Source: Effrenium voratum
Taxonomy: Eukaryota > Sar > Dinophyceae > Suessiales > Symbiodiniaceae
Assembly (NCBI GenBank): GCA_963377175.1
Contig: CAUJNA010001015.1
Span: 12,501 to 76,500, forward strand
Length of the DNA: 64,000 bases
Direction: 5' to 3'
Part shown: positions 11,814 through 21,349 of the stretch, one piece after another
How the letters are laid out: the number at the start of each line of letters is the position of its first letter
Position numbering within the stretch: the first letter of the stretch is position 1
Position numbers and translations under genes: made by a program
Notes under the pieces: model-generated
What the model was told of the DNA's origin: nothing
The model's database searches: none
Seen by the model: the letters and a program-made list of their open reading frames with translations, nothing else

Positions 11814-13206
11814 GACCCGATTTTGCTCAGCTCAGGTCTCAGGCCGCGGCCATGCCACTAGGTGGGATACATGCGAATTGAGCCACAGGCCTGCGGGCAG
11901 AAGAAATTTCATGGATACCAGGCTGTCACCTGCAACGTGCAGCGGCGCCCAAACCCCAGTGACAAGATGGTTGTAAGGGTCTGCTACAACCCCCCCAAGC
12001 CAGGTGGCTAAAATGGCCAAGCTCACGTGCGCTTTGATCACCGTTCGCTTCTGCGCAGGATTGAGACCAGAGTCGCCCAAGCATGCCATGCAGTGCTGTG
12101 GCAATCATGAATCCCAGAGTGAAACCGCACTGGCCAGTGATTTGGCGCGTTGCACGAGTACAGCTGCAGGTGCAGCTCAGAGCAGTCACCCCAAGCCTTT
12201 CAGCGGATGGCTGCAGCTGCTCTCCCGATTGCCTCCTTGCAAGTTTCGGCTCCGGACCTCGTCAAGGATGCGAACCGGGGAGTGAGACTTCTGTGTGCCG
12301 CAGTGTGCGATTTCAAGCAGAAAAATGGACACTTGCAATGCACCCGCCGTTTGGCGTTGGCCACAACCAGAAAATACGAGCGGCACACTGGCGACCCAGA
12401 CGAAGCATTTGCTTTCGCTGCACTGTCTCATGCCTTCACTGCTTCCTCGAGCTGGGCCTGGAAGCTGACGCTCTCTACAGAAACTTTTGGAAGCCGAAAG
12501 AAAGCCGTTGCCAAGAGTATTGAGGCAAGTGGGACACTTGAGCTGAATTTTCTCGAATTACATACAAAGGGGCACTCCGCGGAAGCCTACGCAAGCCTAC
12601 GCGAGATGCATTTTCACAGATGTTCAGCCTACGCGGAGGCAGTTCCTACGCAAACGCGGCGCCCTTTTCGGCATCTATGCGGAAAAGCGCAGGCAGTCCA
12701 TTTCCAGCGTCCGCGGCGGGCGCTACGGAGCTCAAAGGAACCCAACATGGCAACCGTTTGGGCGGTGGCTTTTGCGGAGGTTGGGTTGGCGAAACGACCG
12801 TGCACCTAAAACCAACCCAAGTATTACCATGTTGGTATGTGTCAGGCAGAACCCCGAAATAGAGACGGTCCCTTTGGCTCCCTGTAAAAAGTGTTCCCTC
12901 CAAACAGGACAAACCCATTGTCGCAAACTCCTATGTGGGAGGCATCTGGATCACAACAGAAATCGATAAATCGAGCCGAGTTGCCTTGTCTGCCTTGAGC
13001 TTCTCCACTTCGGTCCTGCGGAACGGGCCCCGGAGAACCTGACCCACAAAAATCGTCCAAATGAGTTGCTAGACGCGGCTGTTCAACGAGCCCAAACGTC
13101 TCCGGCCCAAGAAACGTCCATGGGAATGGAGTTCAATGCTTCAAAGAGACACCCAGATAAAAGGTGGCATTCCGACCATAGAGTTCTGACATACGAATTA
13201 CGCACA
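11814..13206. other. Spacer; no confirmed gene
   Basis: It should contain the missing 5' exon of the kinase. Around 11870-12000 there is a weak match to the family-4 dispersed element (GTGGCTCAA, CCCTTAC words). A plus-strand frame of ~220 codons at 12150-12809 is the longest here, but it has no domain, runs against the direction of every recognised gene and has an overlapping minus frame; I leave it uncalled. Near 12590-12740 there are short GCCTACGC/GGAAAAGCGC repeats. Confidence 0.4.
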
Positions 13207-13320
13207 AATGGCTGTGGGTCAAAAATAGGTACCCAAAATGGCACCCTGGTAAACGGAAACGATGACTAAGACCTGTGGTCCATATCCTGGTGGTTTAATT
13301 TTGACCCATACCCAAATGGG
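13207..13320. mobile_element. Family-1 inverted-repeat element, copy a
   Basis: Starts AATGGCTGTGGGTCAAAAAT and ends TTTTGACCCATACCCAAAT, so the ends are imperfect inverted repeats (GGGTCAAAA / TTTTGACCC). The middle has CACCCTGGTAAACGGAAACG and CCTGTGGTCCATATCCTGG. The same ends and middle occur in OGDH intron 1 and at several other sites in this window. No coding capacity. It is followed at 13361-13384 by a run of 24 A. Confidence 0.85.
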
Positions 13321-13919
13321 GGACTGGGAAACGGCTGGGACAAGCAGCAAGCAAACTCTTAAAAAAAAAAAAAAAAAAAAAAAACGAGGCCCAAAGGCAC
13401 CGACTCTTGGCCCCATCCGGAAACTCAGCTGGTCAACAAAATGTGGTAGCCGTGCATACAAGAAACTTGTTGCCCATGGGAAATTGTGGGTTTGCGGAGC
13501 TCTCCTGAGGTCCACAAAAATATGTCCCCTCAGCTTGCTTGCTGCTGGAAGAAGCTATGTTGGTGACACCTCAACCAGAAATGGGAGTGCACAAAAACGA
13601 TGAAAGGGTCCCAATAGTCGTACCCAGTTCGACTGGCGTCCTTGCACCCAACGGATCCTCACAAGTCGCTATCGCATGCCTCATGACACAATTTGAGTTT
13701 TTGACGAAATAGGAATCGGAACCCCAAAAATATAAGGCTTCACTTTGGTTTCCTTTCAACCAACCCAAAAGGGCACCAAAACTCAAAAACACACAAACCC
13801 ATTTGAGTTGTAATCAACACCTGGTATTTATATTAGTCTATACCCGGAACCATGCTTCAAGAACCAAACAGACAGATTTCCGAACCCATTTGTGGTTGGG
13901 ACTCTCGCCAAATCTTCAT

Positions 13920-14577
13920 CTACCCGGTTTCAGTCTTGAGCACGTGGCTCATTTCCGTTTGGGCATCTTTCTCTCTTTTCCCCCTCCTGAGCTTGGCCAA
14001 CTCCGCTTCATCCACGGGCTTCCCGAACTCTCCACGGTCAAAGCGCTCTTGCTCCAGAAGCCACTGGCGCCCGCTCGGACGAGGCGCAAAGGCTTCCATG
14101 TCATGGCCCAAACGGGAAACTCGGATCGTTTGCGTTGATGTGTCCAACCGAAAAGGGTCTTGAGAAACTCCCACGATGAATCACGACAAAGCAAGATACA
14201 CCAGGCTCTGTTTTCCTCTGTTTTCGAGGCTTCTTCTCGTAAAATTGCTTCGTCTCAGGTTTCTATGCGTCGCTACGACACGCTGCGAGCAGGCAAGCCA
14301 GAACATGTTCAACAGGCCTTCATCATGAACTCCGCAGGGTCATCAGGACACTTGATGAGCACCGCTGTGACCAATGCCTCAAATGGGATTCGCACAGCGA
14401 GTCGAGTTCATCGGTCCATCGGTCCATCGGTCCATCAGTCCATCGGTCCATCGGTCCATCGGTCCATCGGTCCATCGGCAGGCGGCAGATCATTTGACAG
14501 GTCTGCGAGAAGCTGTCATGCACTCCGGCCTCCATGATCGGGTTCATCTTCTCCTGCGGGCGGATCGGAGCTCCGAT
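13920..14577 (-). CDS. Probable multi-exon gene, possible RIIa/DPY-30-like segment
   Basis: Three minus-strand blocks read like coding exons. About 14480-14577: after CCCGCAG, a segment starting EKMNPIMEAGVHD and ending near MICRLP. About 14325-14382: after TTTGAG, ALVTAVLIKCPDDPAEFMMK. About 13955-14125: DMEAFAPRPSGRQWLLEQ, then ERFDRGEFGKPVDEAELAKL. The xLIxxPDDPxxF wording of the second block resembles the dimerisation helix of RIIa/DPY-30 proteins, but the match is short. An 8-bp tandem repeat lies between the first two blocks and is best taken as intronic. Splice sites and both ends are not fixed; function is a guess. Confidence 0.4.
14408..14480. repeat. 8-bp tandem repeat (GGTCCATC), about 9 units
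   Basis: Perfect or near-perfect GGTCCATC units, one with CAGTCCATC. On the minus strand it would read as alternating Met-Asp-Arg-Trp-Thr-Asp-Gly-Pro if translated. It lies between two probable exons and is more likely part of the intron. Confidence 0.9.
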
Positions 14578-15260
14578 CCGAGATGCCGAATCGAAGCACG
14601 CAACAGCCAACAAAGCCGGGATTCTGTCGAAGCAGAGCAGTCGGTCTGGCCGAGTCAAAAGGCGATCTCTCTCTGGAGCCTTGAGCTTCCAATGGCTGTC
14701 TGCTTTGCAGTGCCTGAGACCTTTGGACAAAAGTTTGGATGCTAAAAGCAAACGAATTTAGGTGCAACTGCCATCTTAGCAGGGCAATAAACTGAATTTG
14801 TCTCTGGTTGAGAGCGTGCAACTCATTGCATTTAGTATAATTTAGGTTGCGCCCGATCATCAACGGTTTTTCTTGGGAACGTTTGAGTAGCACCAACATC
14901 CAGCAAGGGAACAGTCTGCTGTACCTACTCAACCTGAGGCCATGCAGAAGGGTCAGTGGGCCGCGCAGCACCTGGCGCATCGATCCATCCGCACTGGCGA
15001 ATCGGATCGGCAGAGCCAAGTGCCGAGCCCATGAATTCGAAGGGCACGCGCTGTGCCCTCAACATCCGAGCACGATGACAGCCCCTTGATCCCACAACCC
15101 TGACAGCTGTCACTGGGGCAAAAAAAAAGGAAATTCCGGTGTGCCCAATGCTACTCCCATTGTAACGGTACAGATGAATTCTTGCCCCCTCAGCGCCCGA
15201 CGACATGTGGGCATCCTCCGCATCTGACCATGCCTTAGATGGGGAAACAAAAAAAGCGAA

Positions 15261-15367
15261 ATGGCTGTGGGTCAAAAATAGGTGCCCGTTGTGGGAACCC
15301 TGGTAAATGGAACCAAAGACTAAAACCTGCGGTCCCCTGGTGGTTTAATTTTGACCTATACCCAAAT
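15261..15367. mobile_element. Family-1 inverted-repeat element, copy b
   Basis: Begins ATGGCTGTGGGTCAAAAATA and ends TTAATTTTGACCTATACCC; the middle has CCCTGGTAAATGGAACC and CCTGCGGTCCCCTGGTGG. Same orientation as copy a. Confidence 0.85.
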
Positions 15368-15384
15368 GTAAGCCAGAGTCAAAA

Positions 15385-15467
15385 TGGGTGTTGGTGAAAA
15401 ATAGGTATCCAACATGGAGCCCTGGTAAATGGAAAAGTAGACTGAAACCTGAGGTCCCCTACCCAAT
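15385..15467. mobile_element. Family-1 element, truncated copy c
   Basis: Has the left end GGTGAAAAATAGGTATCC and the middle CCCTGGTAAATGGAAAAG / CCTGAGGTCCCCTA but lacks the right inverted repeat. It lies 18 bp after copy b, so the pair is in tandem. Confidence 0.7.
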
Positions 15468-15883
15468 GACTTGTTCCCCCAAGAAATTGGAGATTTCGGG
15501 ATCGTCTGCTGCTTGTGGTTGTCCAATTACTCCCTGGAAAAGAAAAAAGGACATGTTGACTGAACTTGATGCCAACCAGACTCCAAGGGAAAAACAACAC
15601 GCGGTCGCGGTCGCTCGCTAGGCCTCTCACTCTGCCTTGTACAGGTCGCATGGCATTGCGCCTCAGGCATGTCTCGGCTTCGGGAATGTTTGGGGAGCTG
15701 GGTGAAACCGTGAAACCGGGTGGGCTGGAAAGGACCCTGCATTTGGGGAGAAAAGGTAAGATGGAGGTCAACAGCATGACTCTTGAGCGCCCTCGGCTCG
15801 GGGACGCCGCCAGGGCGAACGAGAGCCACCTGATCTGGTGCCGGGGCTTCTTGCCTGCGCCGGAAGCTTTGGAGCCGACATCT

Positions 15884-15995
15884 GGCTGTGGCTCAAAAAA
15901 CCGGAATTCCGAAATGGGTTGCCCTGGTTTTCGTGGAAGCATGGACCAAAACTGCGGGTTGCCCCTCCAACCGCTTAATTTGGAGCCACACCCAT
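15884..15995. mobile_element. Family-1 variant with GTGGCTCAAAA ends
   Basis: Left end GGCTGTGGCTCAAAAAACC; right end TTTGGAGCCACACCC. The middle keeps AATGGGTTGCCCTGG and CTGCGGGTTGCCCC. It differs from the main family by GGCTCAAA in place of GGGTCAAA in the inverted repeats. Surrounding open frames (15527-16131, both strands) are long but overlap each other and I do not call a gene. Confidence 0.65.
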
Positions 15996-16155
15996 CTGGC
16001 TCCAAAATCAGCTGCAAAAGCAGCCGAAAAGCAGTGGCCACAATTGTGACCCACCCCCCTTGCCTTGGTAACAAAAAATAGGGTCGACCCAAAAAAACAG
16101 TGCAGAGAATTGACTGGCCGGAGACCCGCACTACTTCTGGCTGGGCCCGAACCTT

Positions 16156-16377
16156 CTAGCTCTTGATGGCTAAGAAATGTCCAGATCTAGCTTGAAAATG
16201 CGTCCCGCCTGCATCTCCCGACTTCTCTCCATGACAGACGGGACCGGCAGGCGCAGGTAAGTCCCACTGGGACGGGCCTTGGAAGACTCCTACTGTCTGG
16301 CGTACGAAGCACGGGCTCAATGGGCTTGATTTTCTGGGCCCTTTGGTCATCCAAATTCGGAAAGTCAGGTCCACCAA
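16156..16377 (-). CDS. Possible terminal exon, unknown protein
   Basis: A minus-strand frame reads VDLTFRIWMTKGPRK then CFVRQTVGVFQGPSQWDLP and ends at a stop at 16156. Composition looks more protein-like than the other frames here, but there is no family match and no splice site is fixed. Low confidence. Confidence 0.2.
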   Translation of the reverse strand: MVDLTFRIWMTKGPRKSSPLSPCFVRQTVGVFQGPSQWDLPAPAGPVCHGEKSGDAGGTHFQARSGHFLAIKS

Positions 16378-16594
16378 GGAGGTGGCCTCTTCAAATGACC
16401 AAGTCTAAGTGACTCTGGTACGAGTGTGTGTATTTGCACGCGCGTGGGCGCCAAGCTGTACAGGAAGCAGGTGAGAGCTGATTCGCGGCTTTGGGCGCGT
16501 CCTCGCATCAGGGATCTGAAAGAAGACCAGCCAAAGGTTTAGAACATGAGGCAACCGCGCGCCCATTGACTCTTGGTTCAGCAGAACCCAGCAA

Positions 16595-16698
16595 AATGGG
16601 TGTGGCTCAAAATTAAAGAGCTAGGGTTACGCAGGTTTTAGTCTTTGATTCCACTTGCCAAGGGTGCCATTTTGGTACATGTGTTTGAGCCACAACCA
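16595..16698. mobile_element. Family-1 variant, GTGGCTCAAAATT ends
   Basis: Left end GGGTGTGGCTCAAAATTAAA; right end GTTTGAGCCACAACC; the middle has TTGCCAAGGGTGCCATTTTG. It directly precedes a probable minus-strand exon at about 16700-16835 (AEKAEPTLPEAAPAPA, then ISVQEFQV), so on the minus strand it would sit at the start of an intron. Confidence 0.7.
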
Positions 16699-16699
16699 A

Positions 16700-16838
16700 A
16701 TGGAAAGAAAAATCGAATCCGTTTTTGGCGCTGGGAGGTCACGCAGAAAACTTGGAACTCCTGCACAGATATCGCGGGCGCGGGGGCAGCTTCCGGAAGC
16801 GTTGGCTCGGCTTTCTCGGCTTTAGGTGACCTGCGCAA
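16700..16838 (-). CDS. Probable exon, Ala/Pro/Glu-rich linker
   Basis: Minus-strand frame with SPKAEKAEPTLPEAAPAPAI and SVQEFQV before it runs into the family-1 variant. It looks like a low-complexity linker between domains. No function assigned. Positions 16840-17890 hold several further open frames on both strands without recognisable content. Confidence 0.3.
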
Positions 16839-17893
16839 AGACGCGAAAAACGCAATGGGTGCGCCTTTCTTTTTTGGGAACCCTTTTTGGAGTAGTTTTC
16901 AAGGGAAACCAGAGGTCTCAAAACACCACGCATTGCGGGTACACCTACAAAAGTGGGTTTGTTATGTCTCCTGGAAATCCAAGTCTTGGACAATTGGACG
17001 ACACCTGGTAGCCTGGTAGCCTGGCCCTGCTTTGCCAAACACCTGCCTTGGTTGCCTCATTGGACTAATGGCCGCTGCAAAGGCGGCAGCAGCTGCGTTC
17101 ATGATGCTGGGGCTCTTGGGTGTCGCCTGCCGGCAAAAAGCAATTGCCATGCAGCTGCCATGCTGCCGCGCACCTGAGCTCTCCAGCTCGAACGCGTCTG
17201 GGACTTTGTGGATGGCGTCTCTTCCTGCACCCAAGGAAAGGAAATGGTTGCGGCAAGGAAACCATGTTGCCACCACATCGCATCAAACAAAAATCTGAAT
17301 GAAGCTGCATGCCCTCTGATCTTGCCCGGTGCCTGTGGCACTTCGGACTCTGCATCAATCACCTGCAGAGAGCACGCCGAAGAATCCGAAGAATCGACCG
17401 GAACCTTCGAAACCGCCCGACCACCGTCCTGTCTGCCATAGAAACCTGGCTGTGACCCCTGCCTCTATTTGCAGTGACTCTGACTTCTCCGACTTCTCCT
17501 GGCAGGGAAAGAAGAAACTTTATGTTTTGTCTGTGGCTGTGTCTTTTTTTCTTTTTCTCAGGGACCATTTGATGGACATCGACGCGGGATTGGGTGTTCC
17601 ACAACCAACTTTCGGTGGGTCCCTCTTCAGGCTCATAGCTCACGCCTCCGAGGCCGCCCTGCTAAACCTCGAAGGTGATGCCTCGCAAAGTGCTCACTTG
17701 GCGACATCCGGCCGGCCCACTGCGAAGCCTGGCCTGTGTGCACGACTTAGGCGATGCCTCAGGCGTTTGCCCTCTGGCTATGGAACTTTAATAGGGCACC
17801 ACCTGGTGGGTGGACAGGAATCTCAAACCTAATTTTGATGTCCACCAAACGGGTTCCTAGTCAATATTCACAGCCACTTGATTGGTTTCTACT

Positions 17894-18342
17894 TCATGGG
17901 TTCCTTTCAGATGCGCCACACAAGCTGGAACCGTGGAACCCGTTGAACGGGTCCCCCGACTTCGAACCCAACATCGTCTCGTTTAAGCTCAGGGCAAACT
18001 CCGAACGCAGCTTCTTCGGAGAATTCGAGGCTCGAGAGCGCAGCGCCTGCCAGAAACTATGGTGAGCCATGGTCAAATAGAACCTTTGTTTAACACCTTG
18101 GGCTTCATACCAACACAACTCTCAGTTTCTCTTGTAGGTGTGCTTTTTTGAGGGTACCCCCGTTTCACCTTCGTTCCAATCCTTTGGATTCCCCACCATT
18201 TCGAGACACGCTCACATGCCCAGCCATCGCCGCGCTTGCGAGCCCGCGGTTCCTCATTCTCCTTGCGCAGCTCGAGATTCTCCGCCATGAGAGCATCGTG
18301 AGCTTCGATCAAGTCGGGCAGATCGATCCTGATAACCAACAA
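17894..18342 (-). CDS. Two probable exons, coiled-coil-like
   Basis: About 18230-18342: RIDLPDLIEAHDALMAENLE followed by LRKENEEPRARKR, a charged helical segment with leucine spacing typical of a short coiled coil. About 17925-18068: FWQALRSRASNSPKKLR then SEFALSLNETMLGSK. Between them (about 18075-18200) is a degenerate family-2 element (GTGTGCTTTTTTGAGGGTACC) that would be in the intron. Neither exon is assigned to a family and joining is not proved. Confidence 0.35.
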
Positions 18343-18837
18343 AGCTGACTCATGTTCACCCTGGTTTTAGTGGGGATTTAGTCCATTTTTGGAGGGAAAC
18401 ACCCTGATATCAACAAACAGGGGTTTATAAATCCGGGGTCAACATTACCCAACTCATGATGTTTGAGGCAAGGAAGCGCAGCTTTGATTCATCAACCCAT
18501 CAACTGGATTTGATCCCACGGGCCGCCAACGGAAATGAAAAGAAAAGCCGAAAAGGCGAGACATGAAATCCGGGAAATGGGGAAACAAAGCCGGGCCCTT
18601 CTGTTCGGACGCCCGATGTGTGTGTGTGTGTGTGTTTTTTTTAGGGAATCCAAACGCATCTAAAGGTTCTCTAGAAAGATTCGGATTCCTGGAAATGGAA
18701 TTGGAAGCTCCCCCTAGAAAGGCGGAGACCCCCGCAGTCCAAAAGCCCCGACGCCTGCATCCAGACCTGGCGCGCTGCAGCAGGTGCTCCAGCCTCGGGC
18801 TTGGCCAGAGACACGGCGTCCCAACTAACCAAAACGC

Positions 18838-18962
18838 AGACGGGGGGTGGTGCTCAAAAATCGCGAAACCCCAAAATGGGTTGCAACCGGGAAATGGAAA
18901 CAAGATAAAACCTGCGGTCCATCTCCTGGTGGTTCTTCTCTTTTTCACCCGTACCCGTATGT
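18838..18962. mobile_element. Family-1 element, copy d
   Basis: Left end GGTGGTGCTCAAAAATCGCG; middle GGGAAATGGAAACAAG and CCTGCGGTCCATCTCCTGG; right end TTTTTCACCCGTACCC. More diverged than copies a, b and e. A (TG)n run lies just upstream at 18618-18634. Confidence 0.65.
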
Positions 18963-19119
18963 TCCCTCAAAATGGGGCTCTTAGCTTCCCTTCAAACCAA
19001 CTTGAAAAGGGGTACCCTGACACAAAACACAAACTCATGGGGGGGACACTTTCGTGAGCACATTTAGGTGACTTCTGAGGTGGTTCCCCACTAAGATTCA
19101 TAGCCCTTGGAGCCACAGC

Positions 19120-19400
19120 CAATACTAATTGTGTCCAGCTTTGACATGGGAATTGGGGGGTAACCCCAAGTTCCACCTGGTATTTTGGGGAGTGTGCCCC
19201 GTGTCGTTCCCTTTGCTACAGTAGATGATAGCAAATAGTGACCAGTGCTTTTCTGTTTGATTCTGGCAACTACATTTAGCTTAGAATGTGACAGAATCTC
19301 AAAAAAGGTGAGGATGCGAGGGTATGAAATTCAATTGGTTGGGCCCCGGCCGTGAAACCAACCAGAACCCTTACAAAAATGGCTCCAAACAGGACCATGA
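19120..19400. repeat. Family-5 dispersed element, copy 1
   Basis: Shares with 26905-27195 the blocks GGGGAGTGT(G/C)(T/C)CCC, GCTACAGT(A/T)GATGA and (G/A)GGGTAACCCCAA in the same order, plus TTGGTTGGGCCCCG-like wording on one side. Two copies only in this window. No coding capacity. Confidence 0.55.
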
Positions 19401-19699
19401 TGGGAGGGGAGGGTACATAGGAATTCATGTCTGCCAATCATTGAAAAGATTTCCCGCCTTTTGGTTCTCAATACCAAGTTCACCATCAACGCCATAGGCA
19501 TCTGGTCATCTAAACCATCTTCGGCTCAAGAACTGCCCGTGAGCTCTTACTTGGTATGTGCTGGCTAGGTTTGCCGGAGCTGGATTTGAGCACAAAACGA
19601 CGACACTACTCATAGCGCTACAACGCCGCTGCACAGCACAAAAAACCAGAGGCACCAAATGGAGCGGCAGGAAGATTGGCAGGATTGAAATGAAGTGGA

Positions 19700-20220
19700 G
19701 CAGCGGATGGAGAGAGACGCCTCAGGGCAGACAAGAGGAAGACCAACCCGGGCCAGACTTCTGAGGAAGTTGTTGACGAGGACGTCCAGGTTCAGTGCTT
19801 CTTTGAAAACCCCGGTCAGGCCCCTGGGCCTGGGTGGTTCGGCACTGACAGATTGGGCGAGCCCTTGGGTGCAGCGCCTTGGTTGCTGCAGGGTCGCAAC
19901 TTCTGCCAAGTTAAGTCAGCTAGTGGTCTCCTTCTTGGCCGCAAAGGAAACGCTGCGCCGAGGGCTGAGCTCATGCATTTGCGGAATGTCTTGACACACC
20001 GCGAGCCTTGGACAGGTTCATGTTGCTGTTAATGCCCATGGTGTCGTGAAAGCCCGGCAACAGTTGCGTAAACTGTCCCTTGAAAGGGTTGCAGAATCTG
20101 TGGGCACAGGAAGATCGCTTTGCACCAGCCACTTGAGGGATGAGTTGGCACGCCAACGCCTAAAGGCGGCTTCGCGGTTTGCGAGCAAGGGCCACTGGCG
20201 CGGCTGTCGAACAGCATGCT
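19700..20220 (-). CDS. Possible exons, unknown protein
   Basis: Minus-strand frames with protein-like composition: about 19715-19905 (GVFKEALNLDVLVNNFLRSL, then ARVGLPLV) and about 19972-20130 (FCNPFKGQFTQLLPGFHDTM, then GINSNMNLSKA). Neither matches a family I know and competing frames are open across both, so these may not be real. Recorded so the stretch is not read as empty. Confidence 0.22.
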
Positions 20221-20597
20221 GTATGGGTTGAAGTCTGAGCTTGGACGCTCAACCAGTGGTTATGGATGAAATACTGGCACACAAAAAGTGGCCTGAAGAG
20301 CCCAAGACCGTAACAAGGTTGAAACCAGACACGCATTGATCGCCAGCAGAGAGGGCATGAAGGGAGGAAGCGAAATATGTGCAGCAACTGTAGCGTGGCC
20401 CTCACAGACTACGAGAAGCTCAAAGTCTTGGGCAACACCCTGGCTACCAACTGGGATGCGGGAGGTTGGCAAAACCAAAGTCTGCCCCCTCCATTCCTCC
20501 CAAGGCACCAGGCAACGGGGCTGGCCGAATTCCCCAAAGGCAGCGCTCAGGCGTGACTGGCTGGTTGTTTTCTCTTTAAATCAGAATTCACCCTCTA

Positions 20598-20695
20598 AAG
20601 GTGTCTCTTGAAATCGTGGACCCCCTTCTAGTTGGTATTTAGAGGGCAACCAAAAGGAAACCCACCATTTCAGGGGCCACTGTTTTGAGAGATCC
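20598..20695. mobile_element. Family-2 inverted-repeat element
   Basis: Begins AGGTGTCTCTTGAAATCGTG, has AGTTGGTATTTAGAGGG and CAACCAAAAGGAAACCCACC inside, and ends GCCACTGTTTTGAGAGATCC, giving imperfect inverted ends (GTCTCTTGAAA / TTTTGAGAGA). The same layout occurs at 29452-29555 and 32358-32452. Confidence 0.75.
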
Positions 20696-21349
20696 CCATC
20701 TCAACCATCTAAGCCCTTCTAAACACACCAAGCCATCTAAGCCGTCTCAGCCGTCTAAGCCGCAGTTTGCCCCACAGCGTATCAAATACCGTCTAGGGCT
20801 GCCACCCACCGGACTCGCATTTACTCACTTCCACAGGTTGCTGTCTTCCCAGCAGCGCTTCCAAGCGAAGGCTGCCTTGGAAAGCCAGGAAAAAAACCTA
20901 TCGCCCCGCCATTCAACACTGGTAGTGTGTGTGTGTGTGTGTGAACTCAGTGACCCTAAATGGGTTCTAAGAAATGGGTAGGATGCAAACAAAATGATTT
21001 TCCTTTGGTGATGGCTGGAACCCGTTTATTAGAACCCGTTTAGGGTCCCCGGAGTAAGGCTGCGGCTGCCATTTAAGCTGCCTCCTCCCCTTTCCTCTGC
21101 CATCTCAGATCGCTCTCCGTCGTCATCCTTCTCCTCTCCCTCCTTCTCCTCCTCGATTTCATCCTGGGGAAAATTACATCTGAGGATTGGCCAGAAACGA
21201 GTCGCTTCGTTGCAAGGATTTGCTTTTTTGTACATCTGCAGCTCCTGTCTTTGGGAGCTGAACATGCGTTTCTTGCATGAGAAGGCTTTGCCTCATGTCT
21301 GACTGCCATAGGTCCAAGAAAACCTTCTCACCCTGGCATCTGCCTCGGC

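Noticed and set aside
12150..12809. 220-codon plus-strand frame
   Set aside because: No domain, competing frames on the other strand and opposite to the direction of all recognised genes.
15566..16131. Overlapping ~170- and ~250-codon frames on opposite strands
   Set aside because: Both run through family-1 elements and share GC-rich sequence; neither has a family signature. A GTAAGA donor-like site on the plus strand is not enough.
19505..19530. Degenerate match to the dinoflagellate spliced leader (CCATCTTCGGCTCAAG against CCATTTTGGCTCAAG)
   Set aside because: Only part of the 22-nt leader matches, with an insertion, and no processed-gene coding sequence follows. GGCTCAA words here are also part of the dispersed-element ends.
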